A stretch of 64,000 bases of DNA. Origin: Candidatus Alcyoniella australis (lineage in GTDB: Bacteria > Lernaellota > Lernaellaia > JAVCCG01 > Alcyoniellaceae). This document shows, piece by piece, positions 8,107 through 17,590 of this stretch. The position numbers and the translations under genes were made by a program. The first letter of the stretch is position 1, and each line of letters opens with the position of its first letter. Location of the stretch: NCBI GenBank assembly GCA_030765605.1, contig JAVCCG010000119.1, forward strand, positions 78,595 to 142,594. The letters run 5' to 3'. The notes under the pieces were generated by a model that made no database searches, was not told where the DNA came from, and was given only the letters and a program-made list of their open reading frames with translations.

Positions 8107-9288
8107 ATGAGAATTGCCTATATCGATCCGCTGGCCGGCCTGGCCGGCGACATGCTGCTATCAGCGCTGGTACACGCCGGGCTCGATCCCAAGCTGGTGC
8201 GCGAATTGCCGCAACGGCTGGGGCTCGATGGAGTCAAGGTCAGCGTGGGCCGCACCCACCGCGGCGCGATCAGCGCCCGGACGATCAAGGTGCGGCTGGC
8301 CTCGCAACGAAAGCACCGCAACCTGGAGCAGTTAAACGCGATCATCCGTTCCGCGGACCTGCCGCGTCCTGTGGAGCGCAAGGCGCTGGCTGTTTTCAAC
8401 AATCTGGCGCGGGCCGAGGCCGCGGTGCACGGCGAAAAGCTCAGCCGTGTGCACTTCCACGAGGTCGGCATGGACGACGCGCTGATCGACGTGGTCGGAG
8501 TCTGCCTGGGTTTGCATGAGCTTGGCGTGCGACGCATCTGGTGCGGCAGCCTGCCGCTGGGATCGGGCAGCGTGAACTGCCAACACGGCGAGCTGCCGAT
8601 GCCTGCTCCGGCCGCGGCGAAGTTGCTGTGCGGCCTGCCGGTGATCATGCGCGAGGACCTGCCCGGCGAACGCGTGACTCCCACGGGCGCGGCCCTGGCG
8701 CAGACCCTGGTCGACTCGTTCGAACGCTTGCCGCGAATGCGTCTGGAGTCGGTGGGCTACGGCGCTGGCTCGCGCGACGAGGGCGGCCTGCCCAACGTGG
8801 TGCGGGTGATGATCGGCGAGGCGCTGGACGAGCAGTTTCCCCAGGCCGCGGTGGCGATCGAGACCAACCTGGACGACATGAATCCCCAGCTGTGCCAAAC
8901 GCTCACCCAGCGGCTGCTCGAAGCGGGCGCCTACGACGTGATCTACGCGCCGGTGACCATGAAGAAGGGACGGCCCGGGCTGTGGGTTCAGGTGATCTGT
9001 CCCGAGGCTGTGGCCGACCAAGCGCGCGAGCTGTTACTGCGCGAGACCACCGCCCTGGGAGTACGTTCGTACGCGGTGGAGCGCAATGTACTGGCCCGCA
9101 GCAGCGTCGAGGTGCACACGGCCTATGGCACGCTGCGGGTTAAGCTCGGGATCACCCGTTCGGGCGAGGTGCTCAACGCCCACCCGGAGTTCGACGACTG
9201 TTGCCGCGCTGCGGACGAACACTCGGTCCCGGTCAAAGAGGTGATCCAAGCCGCGCTGACCGCCTACAGATTGTCGAATAGCAGGTAG
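8107..9288 (+). CDS. larC: Pyridinium-3,5-bisthiocarboxylate mononucleotide nickel insertase LarC
   Basis: 393-aa protein of the LarC (UPF0272) family, which inserts nickel into the organic pincer cofactor of LarA-type racemases and epimerases. The N-terminus IDPLAGLAGDMLLSALVHAGL matches the family start (DPFSGISGDM). The HFHEVGMDDALIDVVG and VTPTGAALAQTL blocks follow. In some lactobacilli larC needs a programmed frameshift between LarC1 and LarC2; here it is one continuous frame. No larB, larE or larA is visible nearby. A ribosome binding site (GGAGGAG) lies immediately upstream. Confidence 0.93.
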   Translation: MRIAYIDPLAGLAGDMLLSALVHAGLDPKLVRELPQRLGLDGVKVSVGRTHRGAISARTIKVRLASQRKHRNLEQLNAIIRSADLPRPVERKALAVFNNLARAEAAVHGEKLSRVHFHEVGMDDALIDVVGVCLGLHELGVRRIWCGSLPLGSGSVNCQHGELPMPAPAAAKLLCGLPVIMREDLPGERVTPTGAALAQTLVDSFERLPRMRLESVGYGAGSRDEGGLPNVVRVMIGEALDEQFPQAAVAIETNLDDMNPQLCQTLTQRLLEAGAYDVIYAPVTMKKGRPGLWVQVICPEAVADQARELLLRETTALGVRSYAVERNVLARSSVEVHTAYGTLRVKLGITRSGEVLNAHPEFDDCCRAADEHSVPVKEVIQAALTAYRLSNSR

Positions 9289-9432
9289 GCCTTGTTACGT
9301 CCGAGCGTTTGGTAAGACCGTAATGTCGGCGTTTGACAGCCCAGTTCGCCGGAGAGACAATAAAGATAGGCGGCCTAGACGACTAAATGGCGGGGAGACG
9401 GGCCCAATCGCGGCCTGTCGAGGAGTGAAGAG

Positions 9433-11295
9433 ATGAGACGCATTTCATTTATCTTCTTGTGTCTGTTGCTGACGTTGGCGCTGGCCTCCTGCGGATCGGA
9501 CGATAAAGATGACGACCGCGGCGGCGATAGAGGCGACGACGACGACGATGACGACGACGATGATGATGACGATGACGACGATGACGATGATTATCTCGAG
9601 AACCTGCCGGTAGTCACGATTCTCACTCCGGCCGACGGCGCGTTTATCGACGAGCTGACCGTGCACGTCACGGGCGAGGTCGGAAATTTCGAGGGCGACC
9701 AGGTGACGCTCAACGGCGAGACCTACCCGCTGGTCGAGGGCAACTTCGCGGCCACGCTGGACACGCCGGCAAACCACGGGTTCATGCCGATCCTCGCCGA
9801 GGCGGGCGTAAAGCGGATTGGCCGCGACCGGATTACCGCGATCATCGGCGGCCAACACGCGATCGACGCGGTGGTCGACGAGGCGGCTCTGGCGCGGGTC
9901 AACGACACGGGCTTCGACGCGCTGGAGCAGATGATTGAGCAGTTCATCGAGGATATGGACCTCGAGGCCCTGGCGTTCGCGCAGAATCCGATCTGGAATT
10001 ACCACATCAACCTCTGGCTGCTGGAGTGCGACGCCGAGGCCAACATCACCGAGCCGACCACGATCCCCGTGCCCGAGATCGACATCGACTCCACGACCTC
10101 GGGGCTGGTGCTCAGCGCGGTGCTCTACAATCCGCAGATCTCGGTGGGCCTGGATATCTCCTGTTCGGACACCGACGATTTCATCACCGCCACGGTCACG
10201 GCCGACGCCATCACCGCCACGATCGAGCCGCAGATCACGATCTCGGAATCGGGCATCCAGGTGGTGATCGAAGATAGCGACGTTGATATCCAAATCGACA
10301 ACCTCTCGATCTCGGGGCTGGGCGCGTTCACCTGGATCATCGATCCGTTCAGCGACATGATCGCCGATTGGCTCATCGACTACGTCAAGCCGATCCTGAT
10401 CGACGCCATCGAGCCGATTCTCGACGATTTCCTCGGGGACCTGGAACTGAGCTTCTCGTTCGACGATTTCAACATCGAGCTGCCGGCCGGCGAATTGATC
10501 ACCGACAGCGCGGGCACCAGCTTGGTGCTGGCCGGATCGTTCACCACCAGCGTGGTCGATCCCGAGGCGCCGCTGCTGCCGCAGTTTCTGTTTACCGACG
10601 GAACGCTGCCCGACCTGACCGGTACGATGCCCGGCGGCGGAGCATTCGACGCCGCGGTCTGCCTGACCGACGATATTTTCAACCAGGCGCTGGCCCAGGT
10701 CGTGCGCAATGGTTTGTTCAACTACGAGTTCACCGATCGAATCGATTTCGGCAGCGGGCTGTACATCGACCTTACGGCCGGCGGGCTCGAGCCGTTGATC
10801 GAGGGCTTCGACTACTACGACCCGGATACGCCGATTACGCTGGTGCTCACGCCGACAGTGTCGCCGATCGCCCGGCCCGGCAGCGAGAAGCTCAAGGAAG
10901 ACCTGCTGTCCGTACAGCTGTTCGGCTATCACGTCGAGTTCATCGCGCAGCCTGAGGGAGAGGACCCCGAGGTGGCGATGATCGTTGTGTTGGACGCCTC
11001 AATCGCCGCGGGACTCGACGTTGTCAGCGGCGAGCTGTCGGTCGAATTCGGCGAGGTGGGCATCGAGCTGGTAACGATCCAGAATCGGGTCGAGGCCGAA
11101 CTCGACGAGATCGGCACGGTGGTGGGCTACCTGATCGAGGAATTGTTGCCGGTGATCAACGACGCCATCGGCAGTTTCCCGATTCCCGACTTCGGCGGGC
11201 TGGTGCTGGGCGAGGTCACGGCGCTGCCCTGCGGACAGGACGACGAGACGTTCTGCCTGTTTACCGACCTAAGCTACAGCGCGACGATCGACTGA
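9433..11295 (+). CDS. Asp-stalk lipoprotein, possible TULIP-like lipid-binding fold
   Basis: 620-aa protein of unrecognised family. A signal peptide ends in a lipobox (LALASC, Cys20). The next ~30 residues form an acidic stalk with 19 consecutive Asp. Residues ~57-115 look like a bacterial Ig-type domain (VTILTPADGAFIDELTVHVTG). The remaining ~480 residues are beta-rich with long amphipathic strands and few charges of one sign. The pieces LTDDIFNQALAQVV and INDAIGSFPIPDFGGL recall the C-terminal half of BPI/LBP proteins, so I suspect a tubular lipid-binding (TULIP) fold; this is an inference from pattern only. Ribosome binding site GAGGAG. The gene stands alone. Confidence 0.7.
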   Translation: MRRISFIFLCLLLTLALASCGSDDKDDDRGGDRGDDDDDDDDDDDDDDDDDDDYLENLPVVTILTPADGAFIDELTVHVTGEVGNFEGDQVTLNGETYPLVEGNFAATLDTPANHGFMPILAEAGVKRIGRDRITAIIGGQHAIDAVVDEAALARVNDTGFDALEQMIEQFIEDMDLEALAFAQNPIWNYHINLWLLECDAEANITEPTTIPVPEIDIDSTTSGLVLSAVLYNPQISVGLDISCSDTDDFITATVTADAITATIEPQITISESGIQVVIEDSDVDIQIDNLSISGLGAFTWIIDPFSDMIADWLIDYVKPILIDAIEPILDDFLGDLELSFSFDDFNIELPAGELITDSAGTSLVLAGSFTTSVVDPEAPLLPQFLFTDGTLPDLTGTMPGGGAFDAAVCLTDDIFNQALAQVVRNGLFNYEFTDRIDFGSGLYIDLTAGGLEPLIEGFDYYDPDTPITLVLTPTVSPIARPGSEKLKEDLLSVQLFGYHVEFIAQPEGEDPEVAMIVVLDASIAAGLDVVSGELSVEFGEVGIELVTIQNRVEAELDEIGTVVGYLIEELLPVINDAIGSFPIPDFGGLVLGEVTALPCGQDDETFCLFTDLSYSATID

Positions 11296-11320
11296 TATTG
11301 AACGCGGGAGTTCTCCCGAC

Positions 11321-11349
11321 TTGAGTTAAGGGCCGCGTTCTGCTATATA
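11321..11349 (+). promoter_or_regulatory. Sigma70-type promoter upstream of rpmE
   Basis: TTGAGT (-35) and TATATA (-10) are separated by 17 bases, ending 30 bases before the rpmE ATG. A short inverted repeat CGGGAG/CTCCCG at 11305-11318 just upstream may end the previous transcript, although it has no T-run. Confidence 0.55.
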
Positions 11350-11379
11350 GTTTGCCCTCTTGAAGACCGAGGGTAAGCG

Positions 11380-11592
11380 ATGAAAAAGGACATACATCCC
11401 GAGTACGAAAAGTGCCAGGTGACCTGCGTCTGCGGCAACAGCTTTACGACCCGTTCGACGATCAAAGAGATTAAGCTCGACATCTGCTCCGAGTGCCATC
11501 CGTTTTTCACCGGCAAGCAGAAATTGATCGACTCGGCCGGACGAGTGGAGCGCTTCCAGCGCAAGTACGGCAAAGACTACGTCAAGAGGTAG
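11380..11592 (+). CDS. rpmE: 50S ribosomal protein L31
   Basis: 70-aa ribosomal protein of the large subunit. The start [22 protein letters not shown] and the end [15 protein letters not shown] are typical. It is the zinc-binding (C+) form: Cys residues occur in CQVTCVCG and [11 protein letters not shown] strong promoter lies upstream. Downstream are DUF1385 and prfA, a conserved order in deltaproteobacterial-type genomes. Confidence 0.97.
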   Translation: MKKDIHPEYEKCQVTCVCGNSFTTRSTIKEIKLDICSECHPFFTGKQKLIDSAGRVERFQRKYGKDYVKR

Positions 11593-11655
11593 ATAGCCTC
11601 CTTCAGCCCCGCCCGATCCGCGATCGCGGCGGGGTTGGTTTATCTGGAGGGTTGG

Positions 11656-12747
11656 ATGCCACAGTCTCCCTGTGACGCAGTCGCGGGCAAGAAGATCAAG
11701 GTCGGCGGCCAGGCGATCATCGAGGGCGTGATGATGCGCTCTCCCGGATCGTTGGCCATGGCCGTGCGCCGTCCGGACGGCAAGATCGTCGTGCGCGAAC
11801 AACAGTGGATCGGGATTTCTCACAAGTACAAATTCCTGCGCTGGCCGTTTCTACGCGGAACGGTGGTGCTGATCGAATCGATGACCAACGGCGTATCCGC
11901 GTTGACCTTCTCGGCCAACCAGGCGGCGATCGCCGAGGCCGAGGCCGAGGCCCAGCGCAAGGGCGACGCGGCGGACCTTGGCGAAAAGCAGCCCGACGGC
12001 GCGCTGAGCACCTTGGCGCTGATTGGAACGGTGGCGTTCTCGTTGGGCCTGGCGATCTTGTTGTTCATGGTGCTGCCGCACGTGATAACCGCGCTGCTCG
12101 GTCGATTGGGCGGCGGGGCGTTCGACGTGGACAGCGGCTGGTTTCATCTGGTTGACGGTCTGATCAAGTTCGTCTTTTTCCTGGCCTACGTCTGGGGGAT
12201 CAGCTTCCTCAAGGACATTCGCCGCGTGTTCGAGTATCACGGCGCGGAGCACAAGTCGATCTTCACCTACGAGGCGGGACGGCCGCTGACGCCGCACAGT
12301 GCGCACGACTACGGCACCTTGCACCCGCGCTGCGGCACGAGTTTTCTGATGCTTGTGCTTTCGGTGTCGATCATTCTTTTTTCGGCCTCGTTCGTGCTGC
12401 TGCCCAAACTGCCCGAGATGCACCAGGTACTGCGCCACCTGATCTACATTCTGATCAAGCTGCCGCTGTTGATCCCGATCGCCGGGATCGCCTACGAGGT
12501 GACTCAGCTCGCGGGCAAGCATGAGGACAACCGGCTGCTGCGGTTGCTGGTGCTGCCCGGGATCTGGTTCCAGCACCTCACGACCCGCGAGCCGACCGAC
12601 GATCAGGTCGAGATCGCACTGATCGCCTTACGCAAGGTGCTGTGGCGCGAGCAGGTCGGCGAGTCCGGCGGCGAGAAATCCGAGCAGACTTTCGATGATT
12701 ATCAGCAGGCGCTCTCCGGCGTCGCCGGCGAGCCGGCCGGGGGCTGA
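11656..12747 (+). CDS. DUF1385 integral membrane protein
   Basis: 363-aa DUF1385 protein. I chose the ATG at 11656 because GGAGG lies five bases upstream; a TTG at 11635 is also in frame. The N-terminal [27 protein letters not shown] and the later [18 protein letters not shown] and [18 protein letters not shown] are family hallmarks. Several membrane helices lie at ~120-150, 170-190 and 235-290. The function is unknown. The His-rich YHGAEHK motif and the conserved link to rpmE/prfA are noted in this family. It ends one base before prfA. Confidence 0.92.
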   Translation: MPQSPCDAVAGKKIKVGGQAIIEGVMMRSPGSLAMAVRRPDGKIVVREQQWIGISHKYKFLRWPFLRGTVVLIESMTNGVSALTFSANQAAIAEAEAEAQRKGDAADLGEKQPDGALSTLALIGTVAFSLGLAILLFMVLPHVITALLGRLGGGAFDVDSGWFHLVDGLIKFVFFLAYVWGISFLKDIRRVFEYHGAEHKSIFTYEAGRPLTPHSAHDYGTLHPRCGTSFLMLVLSVSIILFSASFVLLPKLPEMHQVLRHLIYILIKLPLLIPIAGIAYEVTQLAGKHEDNRLLRLLVLPGIWFQHLTTREPTDDQVEIALIALRKVLWREQVGESGGEKSEQTFDDYQQALSGVAGEPAGG

Positions 12748-12748
12748 G

Positions 12749-13816
12749 ATGCTATCCAAGCTGCACGAGGTCGAACAGCGCTACGAGGAGGTCAACCAGC
12801 AGTTGTCCGACCCGGCGGTGATCTCCGATCTCAAGGAGCTGCGGCGGCTGGGCAAGGAGCACTCCGACCTCGAGCCGATCGTTCAGGGCTTCCGCGTCTG
12901 GAAGCAGGTCGATGCCCGCCTGGCGGAGGCCGAGGTGCTGCGCGAGGATTCCGATCCGGAGATCCGCGAGCTGGCCCAGGAAGAGGTCGAGCAACTCAAA
13001 GAGCAGCGCACCAAGGTCGAGCACGATTTACGAATGCTGCTGCTGCCCACAGATCCGCTGGACGAGAAGGACGTGATCCTCGAGATCCGCGCGGGCACCG
13101 GAGGCGGGGAGGCGGCGTTGTTCGCGGCGGACCTGCTGCGGATGTACACGCGTTACTCCGAAGAGCGCCGCTGGAAGATCGAGGTGCTCTCGGCCAACGA
13201 AACGGGCATCGGCGGCCTCAAAGAGGTGATCTGTCAGATGCACGGCAAGCGGGTCTACTCGCGGATGAAGTACGAGTCGGGTGTGCATCGGGTACAGCGC
13301 GTCCCGGAGACCGAGTCGCAGGGTCGCATCCACACCTCGGCCTGTACCGTGGCGATTCTGCCCGAGGCCGACGAGGTCGACGTCAAGATTGCCGAGGGCG
13401 ACCTGCGCTTCGACGTCTACCGCTCGTCCGGGCCCGGAGGGCAGAGCGTCAACACCACCGACTCGGCGGTGCGCGTCACGCATTTGCCCAGCGGGTTGGT
13501 TGTTACCTGCCAGGACGAGAAAAGCCAACACAAGAACAAGGCGCGGGCGCTGAAGATCCTGCGTTCCAGATTGTTCGACCGCGCGGCGCAGGAGCAGCAT
13601 CAAGAGATCGCCGCAAACCGCCGCAGCCAGGTCGGCAGCGGCGACCGCTCGGAGCGGATCCGCACCTACAACTTCCCCCAAAATCGACTGACCGATCATC
13701 GCATCGGTCTGACCCTCTATCGCCTGGGCGAAGTAATGGAGGGGAGACTGGACCAGGTGATCGATCCGCTGATCACCTATTTCCAGGCCGAGGCGCTCAA
13801 GGCCAACCAGGGTTGA
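12749..13816 (+). CDS. prfA: Peptide chain release factor 1
   Basis: 355-aa class I release factor recognising UAA and UAG. The start [15 protein letters not shown] at 12749 follows the DUF1385 stop by one base. The GGQ motif that triggers peptidyl-tRNA hydrolysis is in [18 protein letters not shown]. The RF1 domain [20 protein letters not shown] is intact, and the C-terminal [16 protein letters not shown] is diagnostic. The methyltransferase gene prmC, often next, is absent; a PP-loop ATPase gene follows after 21 bases. Confidence 0.97.
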   Translation: MLSKLHEVEQRYEEVNQQLSDPAVISDLKELRRLGKEHSDLEPIVQGFRVWKQVDARLAEAEVLREDSDPEIRELAQEEVEQLKEQRTKVEHDLRMLLLPTDPLDEKDVILEIRAGTGGGEAALFAADLLRMYTRYSEERRWKIEVLSANETGIGGLKEVICQMHGKRVYSRMKYESGVHRVQRVPETESQGRIHTSACTVAILPEADEVDVKIAEGDLRFDVYRSSGPGGQSVNTTDSAVRVTHLPSGLVVTCQDEKSQHKNKARALKILRSRLFDRAAQEQHQEIAANRRSQVGSGDRSERIRTYNFPQNRLTDHRIGLTLYRLGEVMEGRLDQVIDPLITYFQAEALKANQG

Positions 13817-13837
13817 GCCCGGCGGGCTGAACGTATT

Positions 13838-14881
13838 ATGAAACCAGACGACACATCGGCTTCGGCCGCGCGCACCTGCCTGGCGTTGTTCTCCGGCGGG
13901 CTGGACAGCGTGGTCGCGGTCAAGCTGATGCTCGACCAGGGGATCAACGTAATCGCCCTGCACTTTGTTACGCCGTTCTTCAGCGGCCGCTATCGCGCTG
14001 ATCGGGCCGAGCCCACGATCGAGAAGCTCTGCGGCACGCTGGGCGTGGAGCTGCGGGTGGTCGCCTTCGGTCTGGAGTACCTCGAGATCCTGCGCAATCC
14101 GCGTCACGGGATGGGCAAGAACTTCAACCCCTGCCTGGATTGCCGGATCGCGTTTTTGCGCCGTGCGGCGGAGCTGATGGGGCCGCTGGGCGCGGACTGG
14201 TTGATCACCGGCGAGGTGCTCGGGCAGCGGCCGATGAGCCAACGCCGCGATGCAATGCACATTGTGGAGCGCGAGTCGGGGCTACGCGGATACCTGCTGC
14301 GCCCGCTGTGCGCCGCTCTGCTTGAGCCCACCGTGCCCGAGCAACGCGGCTGGGTCGACCGCTCGCGGCTGCTCTCGATCACGGGCAGGGGGCGCAAGCA
14401 GCAGTTCGAGCTCACCGGACAATGGGGCATCGAGGGGTTTGCCAACCCGGCGGGCGGCTGCCTGCTGACCGATCCCAACCACGCGCGCAAAACGCGCTAC
14501 CTACTGGAGCATCAGCAGCGGATCACCCTGGACGACCTGGAACTGCTCAAGCGCGGTCGGCACTTCATGTTGGGAGCGGGCGTGCACCTGGTCGTGGCGC
14601 GCAACGACCGCGAGAACCAGATGATCGAGGCGCTGGAGCAGGCCGCGGATTGGGAGCTGGACCCGCAGAACTTCCCCGGTCCGCTGGCCGTAATCAGGGG
14701 CGAGCCCTCGGCCGAACAGCTCGAGCTGGCCGCGCAGATCGTGTTGCGCTACGGCAACGCCGGCCGTTCCACGGGCCCGCCGCGCGTTCTGGCGTGCAAC
14801 GTCGGGGGCGAGCGCCGCGAGCTCGATCCCGGTGCGTTGCCCGAGGATCTGGACGATCTGCTCGAACCTCTCAGGCTTTAA
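13838..14881 (+). CDS. MnmA/ThiI-like PP-loop ATPase, probable tRNA thiolation enzyme
   Basis: 347-aa protein with an N-terminal PP-loop (LALFSGGLDSVVAVKLML, residues ~11-30) that adenylates substrates. NPCLDCRIAFLRRAAELM contains a CxxC pair, and TGEVLGQRPMSQRR fits the tRNA-thiolation group related to MnmA/ThiI. ANPAGGCLLTDPNHARKTR and the C-terminal ~100 residues match a conserved extension seen in proteins often annotated as tRNA 2-thiouridylase-like. The modified base is not known. It follows prfA closely and is likely co-transcribed. Confidence 0.75.
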   Translation: MKPDDTSASAARTCLALFSGGLDSVVAVKLMLDQGINVIALHFVTPFFSGRYRADRAEPTIEKLCGTLGVELRVVAFGLEYLEILRNPRHGMGKNFNPCLDCRIAFLRRAAELMGPLGADWLITGEVLGQRPMSQRRDAMHIVERESGLRGYLLRPLCAALLEPTVPEQRGWVDRSRLLSITGRGRKQQFELTGQWGIEGFANPAGGCLLTDPNHARKTRYLLEHQQRITLDDLELLKRGRHFMLGAGVHLVVARNDRENQMIEALEQAADWELDPQNFPGPLAVIRGEPSAEQLELAAQIVLRYGNAGRSTGPPRVLACNVGGERRELDPGALPEDLDDLLEPLRL

Positions 14882-14928
14882 TCCTTATAATTATCCAGAG
14901 TAAGCCGACACGCAGGTTCGCTTTCTCA

Positions 14929-14958
14929 TTGAATGCTTACGCAATACGAGGGTACAAT
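14929..14958 (+). promoter_or_regulatory. Sigma70-type promoter of the HD-GYP gene
   Basis: TTGAAT and TACAAT are separated by 18 bases, ending 22 bases before the ATG at 14981 in an AT-richer intergenic stretch. Confidence 0.45.
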
Positions 14959-14980
14959 CGTAGGTTGAGAGGCCAATACG

Positions 14981-16060
14981 ATGGTAATGCCCGGCGACGA
15001 ACAAAAGATCAAGCATCCTGATGAATTCCTGAGCGGATCGTCGGAGAGCATTCTGGTCATCGACGAGGAGAGCGAGGTTCGCGAGAGCCTGGTGGCGATC
15101 CTCGAGTCCGAGGGTTACGAGGTGATCGAGGCTGTCGGCGGCCCGGAGGCGGTCGATCTGTTCGCCAGCCAGCCGACCTCGGTGGTGATCAGCGCGGTGA
15201 AGATGAAGGGGATCGACGGATTTGAGATCCTCTCCAAAGTAAAGTCCCTCGACGAGAGCGTTGACGTGATTTTGGTCACCGCCTATCCCAGTGTCGAGGT
15301 GGCCAATCGGGCGCTGGAGCTCGGCGCATTCGATTACATCCAAAAGCCGTTCCACTATTGGGACATCCTGCTGTCGGTAAAGCGGGCGCTGGAGAAACGG
15401 CGCATCAACCAGCGCTACTTCGACCTGCGGCGCGATTTCAAGAAGAGCATCCGCAACCGCACCCTGGCCGTGCATTTGCGCACCCAGGAGAAGCAGCAGC
15501 TGCTGGTCAACGTGATCCAGAGCCTGGTATACAGCCTCGAGGCCAAGGACAAGTACACCGAGGGCCACAGCCGCCGCGTGGCCGAGGATTCGCTGGCCGT
15601 GGCGCAGATCATCGGGCTTTCCGAACGCGAGCAGGTCGAGATCCACCTCGCCGGACTGCTGCACGACATCGGTAAGATCGGCATCAAGGAATCGATCCTC
15701 AACAAGCCCAGCGGCCTGACCCGCGAGGAGTACGAGGTCATCAAGTCGCACCCGCTGATCAGCCAGAAGATCGTCGAGCCGATCTCGCAGTTCAAGCGCG
15801 TTTCGTTGATCATCCGCCACCACCACGAGCTGTTCGACGGCTCGGGTTATCCCGACGGGCTGTCCATGGAGGATATCCCGCTGGGCGCGCGGATACTCTC
15901 GATCTGCGACGCCTTCGACGCAATGACTTCCGATCGGCCCTATCGTGCGGCGCTGTCCACAGAGCAGTCGCTGACCATCCTGCGCCGCAACGCCGCGACC
16001 CAATTCGACCCTCAATTGGTAGAGCCCTTCATCAGGACCAAGGGCTTCGGCTCCGGCTGA
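14981..16060 (+). CDS. HD-GYP phosphodiesterase with degenerate receiver domain
   Basis: 359-aa protein. Residues ~20-140 are a CheY-like receiver and ~175-345 an HD-GYP domain that hydrolyses cyclic di-GMP. The HD pair (LLHDIGKIGI, H228-D229) and GYP motif (DGSGYPDG, ~288-292) are intact, so the output domain should be active. In the receiver, the phosphorylated Asp is replaced: VVISAVKMKGIDG has Ala72 where VLLDIxMPGxDG has Asp. The acidic pocket (IDEES), Thr (VTAYP) and Lys (QKPF) remain. Phosphorylation control is therefore unlikely. An in-frame second ATG at 14987 is an alternative start. Confidence 0.92.
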   Translation: MVMPGDEQKIKHPDEFLSGSSESILVIDEESEVRESLVAILESEGYEVIEAVGGPEAVDLFASQPTSVVISAVKMKGIDGFEILSKVKSLDESVDVILVTAYPSVEVANRALELGAFDYIQKPFHYWDILLSVKRALEKRRINQRYFDLRRDFKKSIRNRTLAVHLRTQEKQQLLVNVIQSLVYSLEAKDKYTEGHSRRVAEDSLAVAQIIGLSEREQVEIHLAGLLHDIGKIGIKESILNKPSGLTREEYEVIKSHPLISQKIVEPISQFKRVSLIIRHHHELFDGSGYPDGLSMEDIPLGARILSICDAFDAMTSDRPYRAALSTEQSLTILRRNAATQFDPQLVEPFIRTKGFGSG

Positions 16061-16070
16061 TTTTCATTCA

Positions 16071-17522
16071 ATGAACGGTATTATCTTCGTTAAGCCCGAC
16101 CAGGCTTTCGGTATCGACGTCTCTCCGCCCCTGGGCGTGTTCTATCTCGCGGCGGTGCTGCGCGAGCACGGCTGGGACGATATCGCGGTCGTGGACCTGC
16201 GGCTCAAAGGGCAGAGCGAGGCCGCGTTGATCCAGCGCGTGGGGCGCGAAAAGCCGCAGTTCGTCGGGTTCTCCGGCCTGAGCTACGAGTCCGAGGCGAT
16301 CCACCGTTTGGCCGCGGCCGTCAAAGACGGATCGCCGCAAACCAAGGTGTTGATCGGCGGTTCCTACGCCTCGATCCTGCCCCAGCAGGCCCTGGCCGAC
16401 GAGCGGGTCGACGCGCTGGTGCTCGGCGAGGGCGAGCTGGTGCTGCCCGAGCTGCTCGATCGGCTGCGCAACGACCGGCCGCTGGACGATCTGGCCGGGG
16501 TCGCCTTCCGTCGTGACGGCGAGCCGCAAATCAACCCCCACGGCCCTTTTGTGGAGCAGCTCGACGAGCTGCCGTACCCGGCCTGGGACCTGGCCCGGAT
16601 TCCGGACTACTGGCAAGAGAAGCGCCAGGGTTTCATCTGCAAGTACCCCGAGTACTTCGTGATGTTCAGCAGCCGCGGCTGCCCCTATCGCTGCATCTAC
16701 TGCCACAACATGTTCGGCAAGCGCTTCCGCGCGCGCAGCGCGCCCAACGTGCTGGGCGAGATCGAGCGGCTGATCACCGATCACGGCGTGCGCGAGTTGC
16801 AATTCATCGACGACATTTTCAACCTCGACCGCGAGCGCGCAGCCGCGATCTACCAGGGGATCATCGACCGCGGCTGGAAAATCGCGATGAACTACTCCAA
16901 CGGCCTGCGCGGCGATTTGCTGACCCCGGAGCTGATCAAGCTGATGGCGCGCGCCGGGGTCTACAAGGTCTCGGTGGCCATCGAGAGCGGCGATGCGCAG
17001 ATGCAACGCTTCATCGGCAAGAACCTGCAACTGGAGCGAGCCCGCGAGAACGTCGAGCTGCTGGTGCGCCACGGGATCATGACCCACCTGTTTTTCATGC
17101 TCGGGTTTCCCGACGAGACCCGTGAGCAGATGCAGCGTACTCTGGACTTCGCGCGAAAAAGCAGCGCGCACTCGGCGAGTTTTTTCATCGTGCACCCGTT
17201 CCACGGCACGCGGCTGGCCGAAATCCTGCGCGAGCGGGGACGCGGCGAACTGATCAGCCTCGAGGCCAGCAACTACTTCGACCCTAAGATGGCCGACTTT
17301 CAGCTCAGCGAGGTCGAGCCCGACGAGCTGCGCGGCCTGGTTAAGGGTGCGTTTCGCAGCTTCTACCTCAACCCTGCGCGTTGGTGGCGCATCGTGCGCC
17401 ACATCCCGCGCAAGCGCCAACTGTTTTTCCTAGGATTCCTGGTGCTCACCCGCACCTTTGCCCAGGGACTGGTGCGTTTCGAGCGTCTGCTGTTTCACCG
17501 CGAGGGCCGGTCCGAGGCTTAA
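16071..17522 (+). CDS. B12-binding-domain radical SAM protein
   Basis: 483-aa protein. The N-terminal ~140 residues are a cobalamin-binding-like Rossmann domain (PPLGVFYLAAVLREHG, FVGFSGLSYESEAIHRLA, VLIGGSYASILPQQAL). The radical SAM domain begins with SSRGCPYRCIYCHNMFG (CxxxCxxC) and continues with LQFIDDIFNLDRERA and VSVAIESGDAQMQRFIGK. The C-terminal ~100 residues are basic and partly hydrophobic. Relatives include enzymes for lipid, hopanoid or tetrapyrrole modification; the substrate is not identifiable. It starts only 11 bases after the HD-GYP gene and may share its transcript. Confidence 0.88.
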   Translation: MNGIIFVKPDQAFGIDVSPPLGVFYLAAVLREHGWDDIAVVDLRLKGQSEAALIQRVGREKPQFVGFSGLSYESEAIHRLAAAVKDGSPQTKVLIGGSYASILPQQALADERVDALVLGEGELVLPELLDRLRNDRPLDDLAGVAFRRDGEPQINPHGPFVEQLDELPYPAWDLARIPDYWQEKRQGFICKYPEYFVMFSSRGCPYRCIYCHNMFGKRFRARSAPNVLGEIERLITDHGVRELQFIDDIFNLDRERAAAIYQGIIDRGWKIAMNYSNGLRGDLLTPELIKLMARAGVYKVSVAIESGDAQMQRFIGKNLQLERARENVELLVRHGIMTHLFFMLGFPDETREQMQRTLDFARKSSAHSASFFIVHPFHGTRLAEILRERGRGELISLEASNYFDPKMADFQLSEVEPDELRGLVKGAFRSFYLNPARWWRIVRHIPRKRQLFFLGFLVLTRTFAQGLVRFERLLFHREGRSEA

Positions 17523-17590
17523 GTCGACCTTGACAGCCCGGCCGCGAATCGATGTATTGACTTAATCGGACTGACCGCAGTGAGGATCTG

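Noticed and set aside
9445-10932. 495-aa minus-strand open frame opposite the Asp-stalk lipoprotein
   Set aside because: Its composition (runs of V/I opposite poly-Asp, R/D/Q-rich) is that of a codon-biased antisense frame. The plus-strand protein has a lipobox and ribosome binding site.
16068-17420. 450-aa minus-strand open frame opposite the radical SAM gene
   Set aside because: The radical SAM gene has its CxxxCxxC motif and B12-binding blocks; the antisense frame has none.
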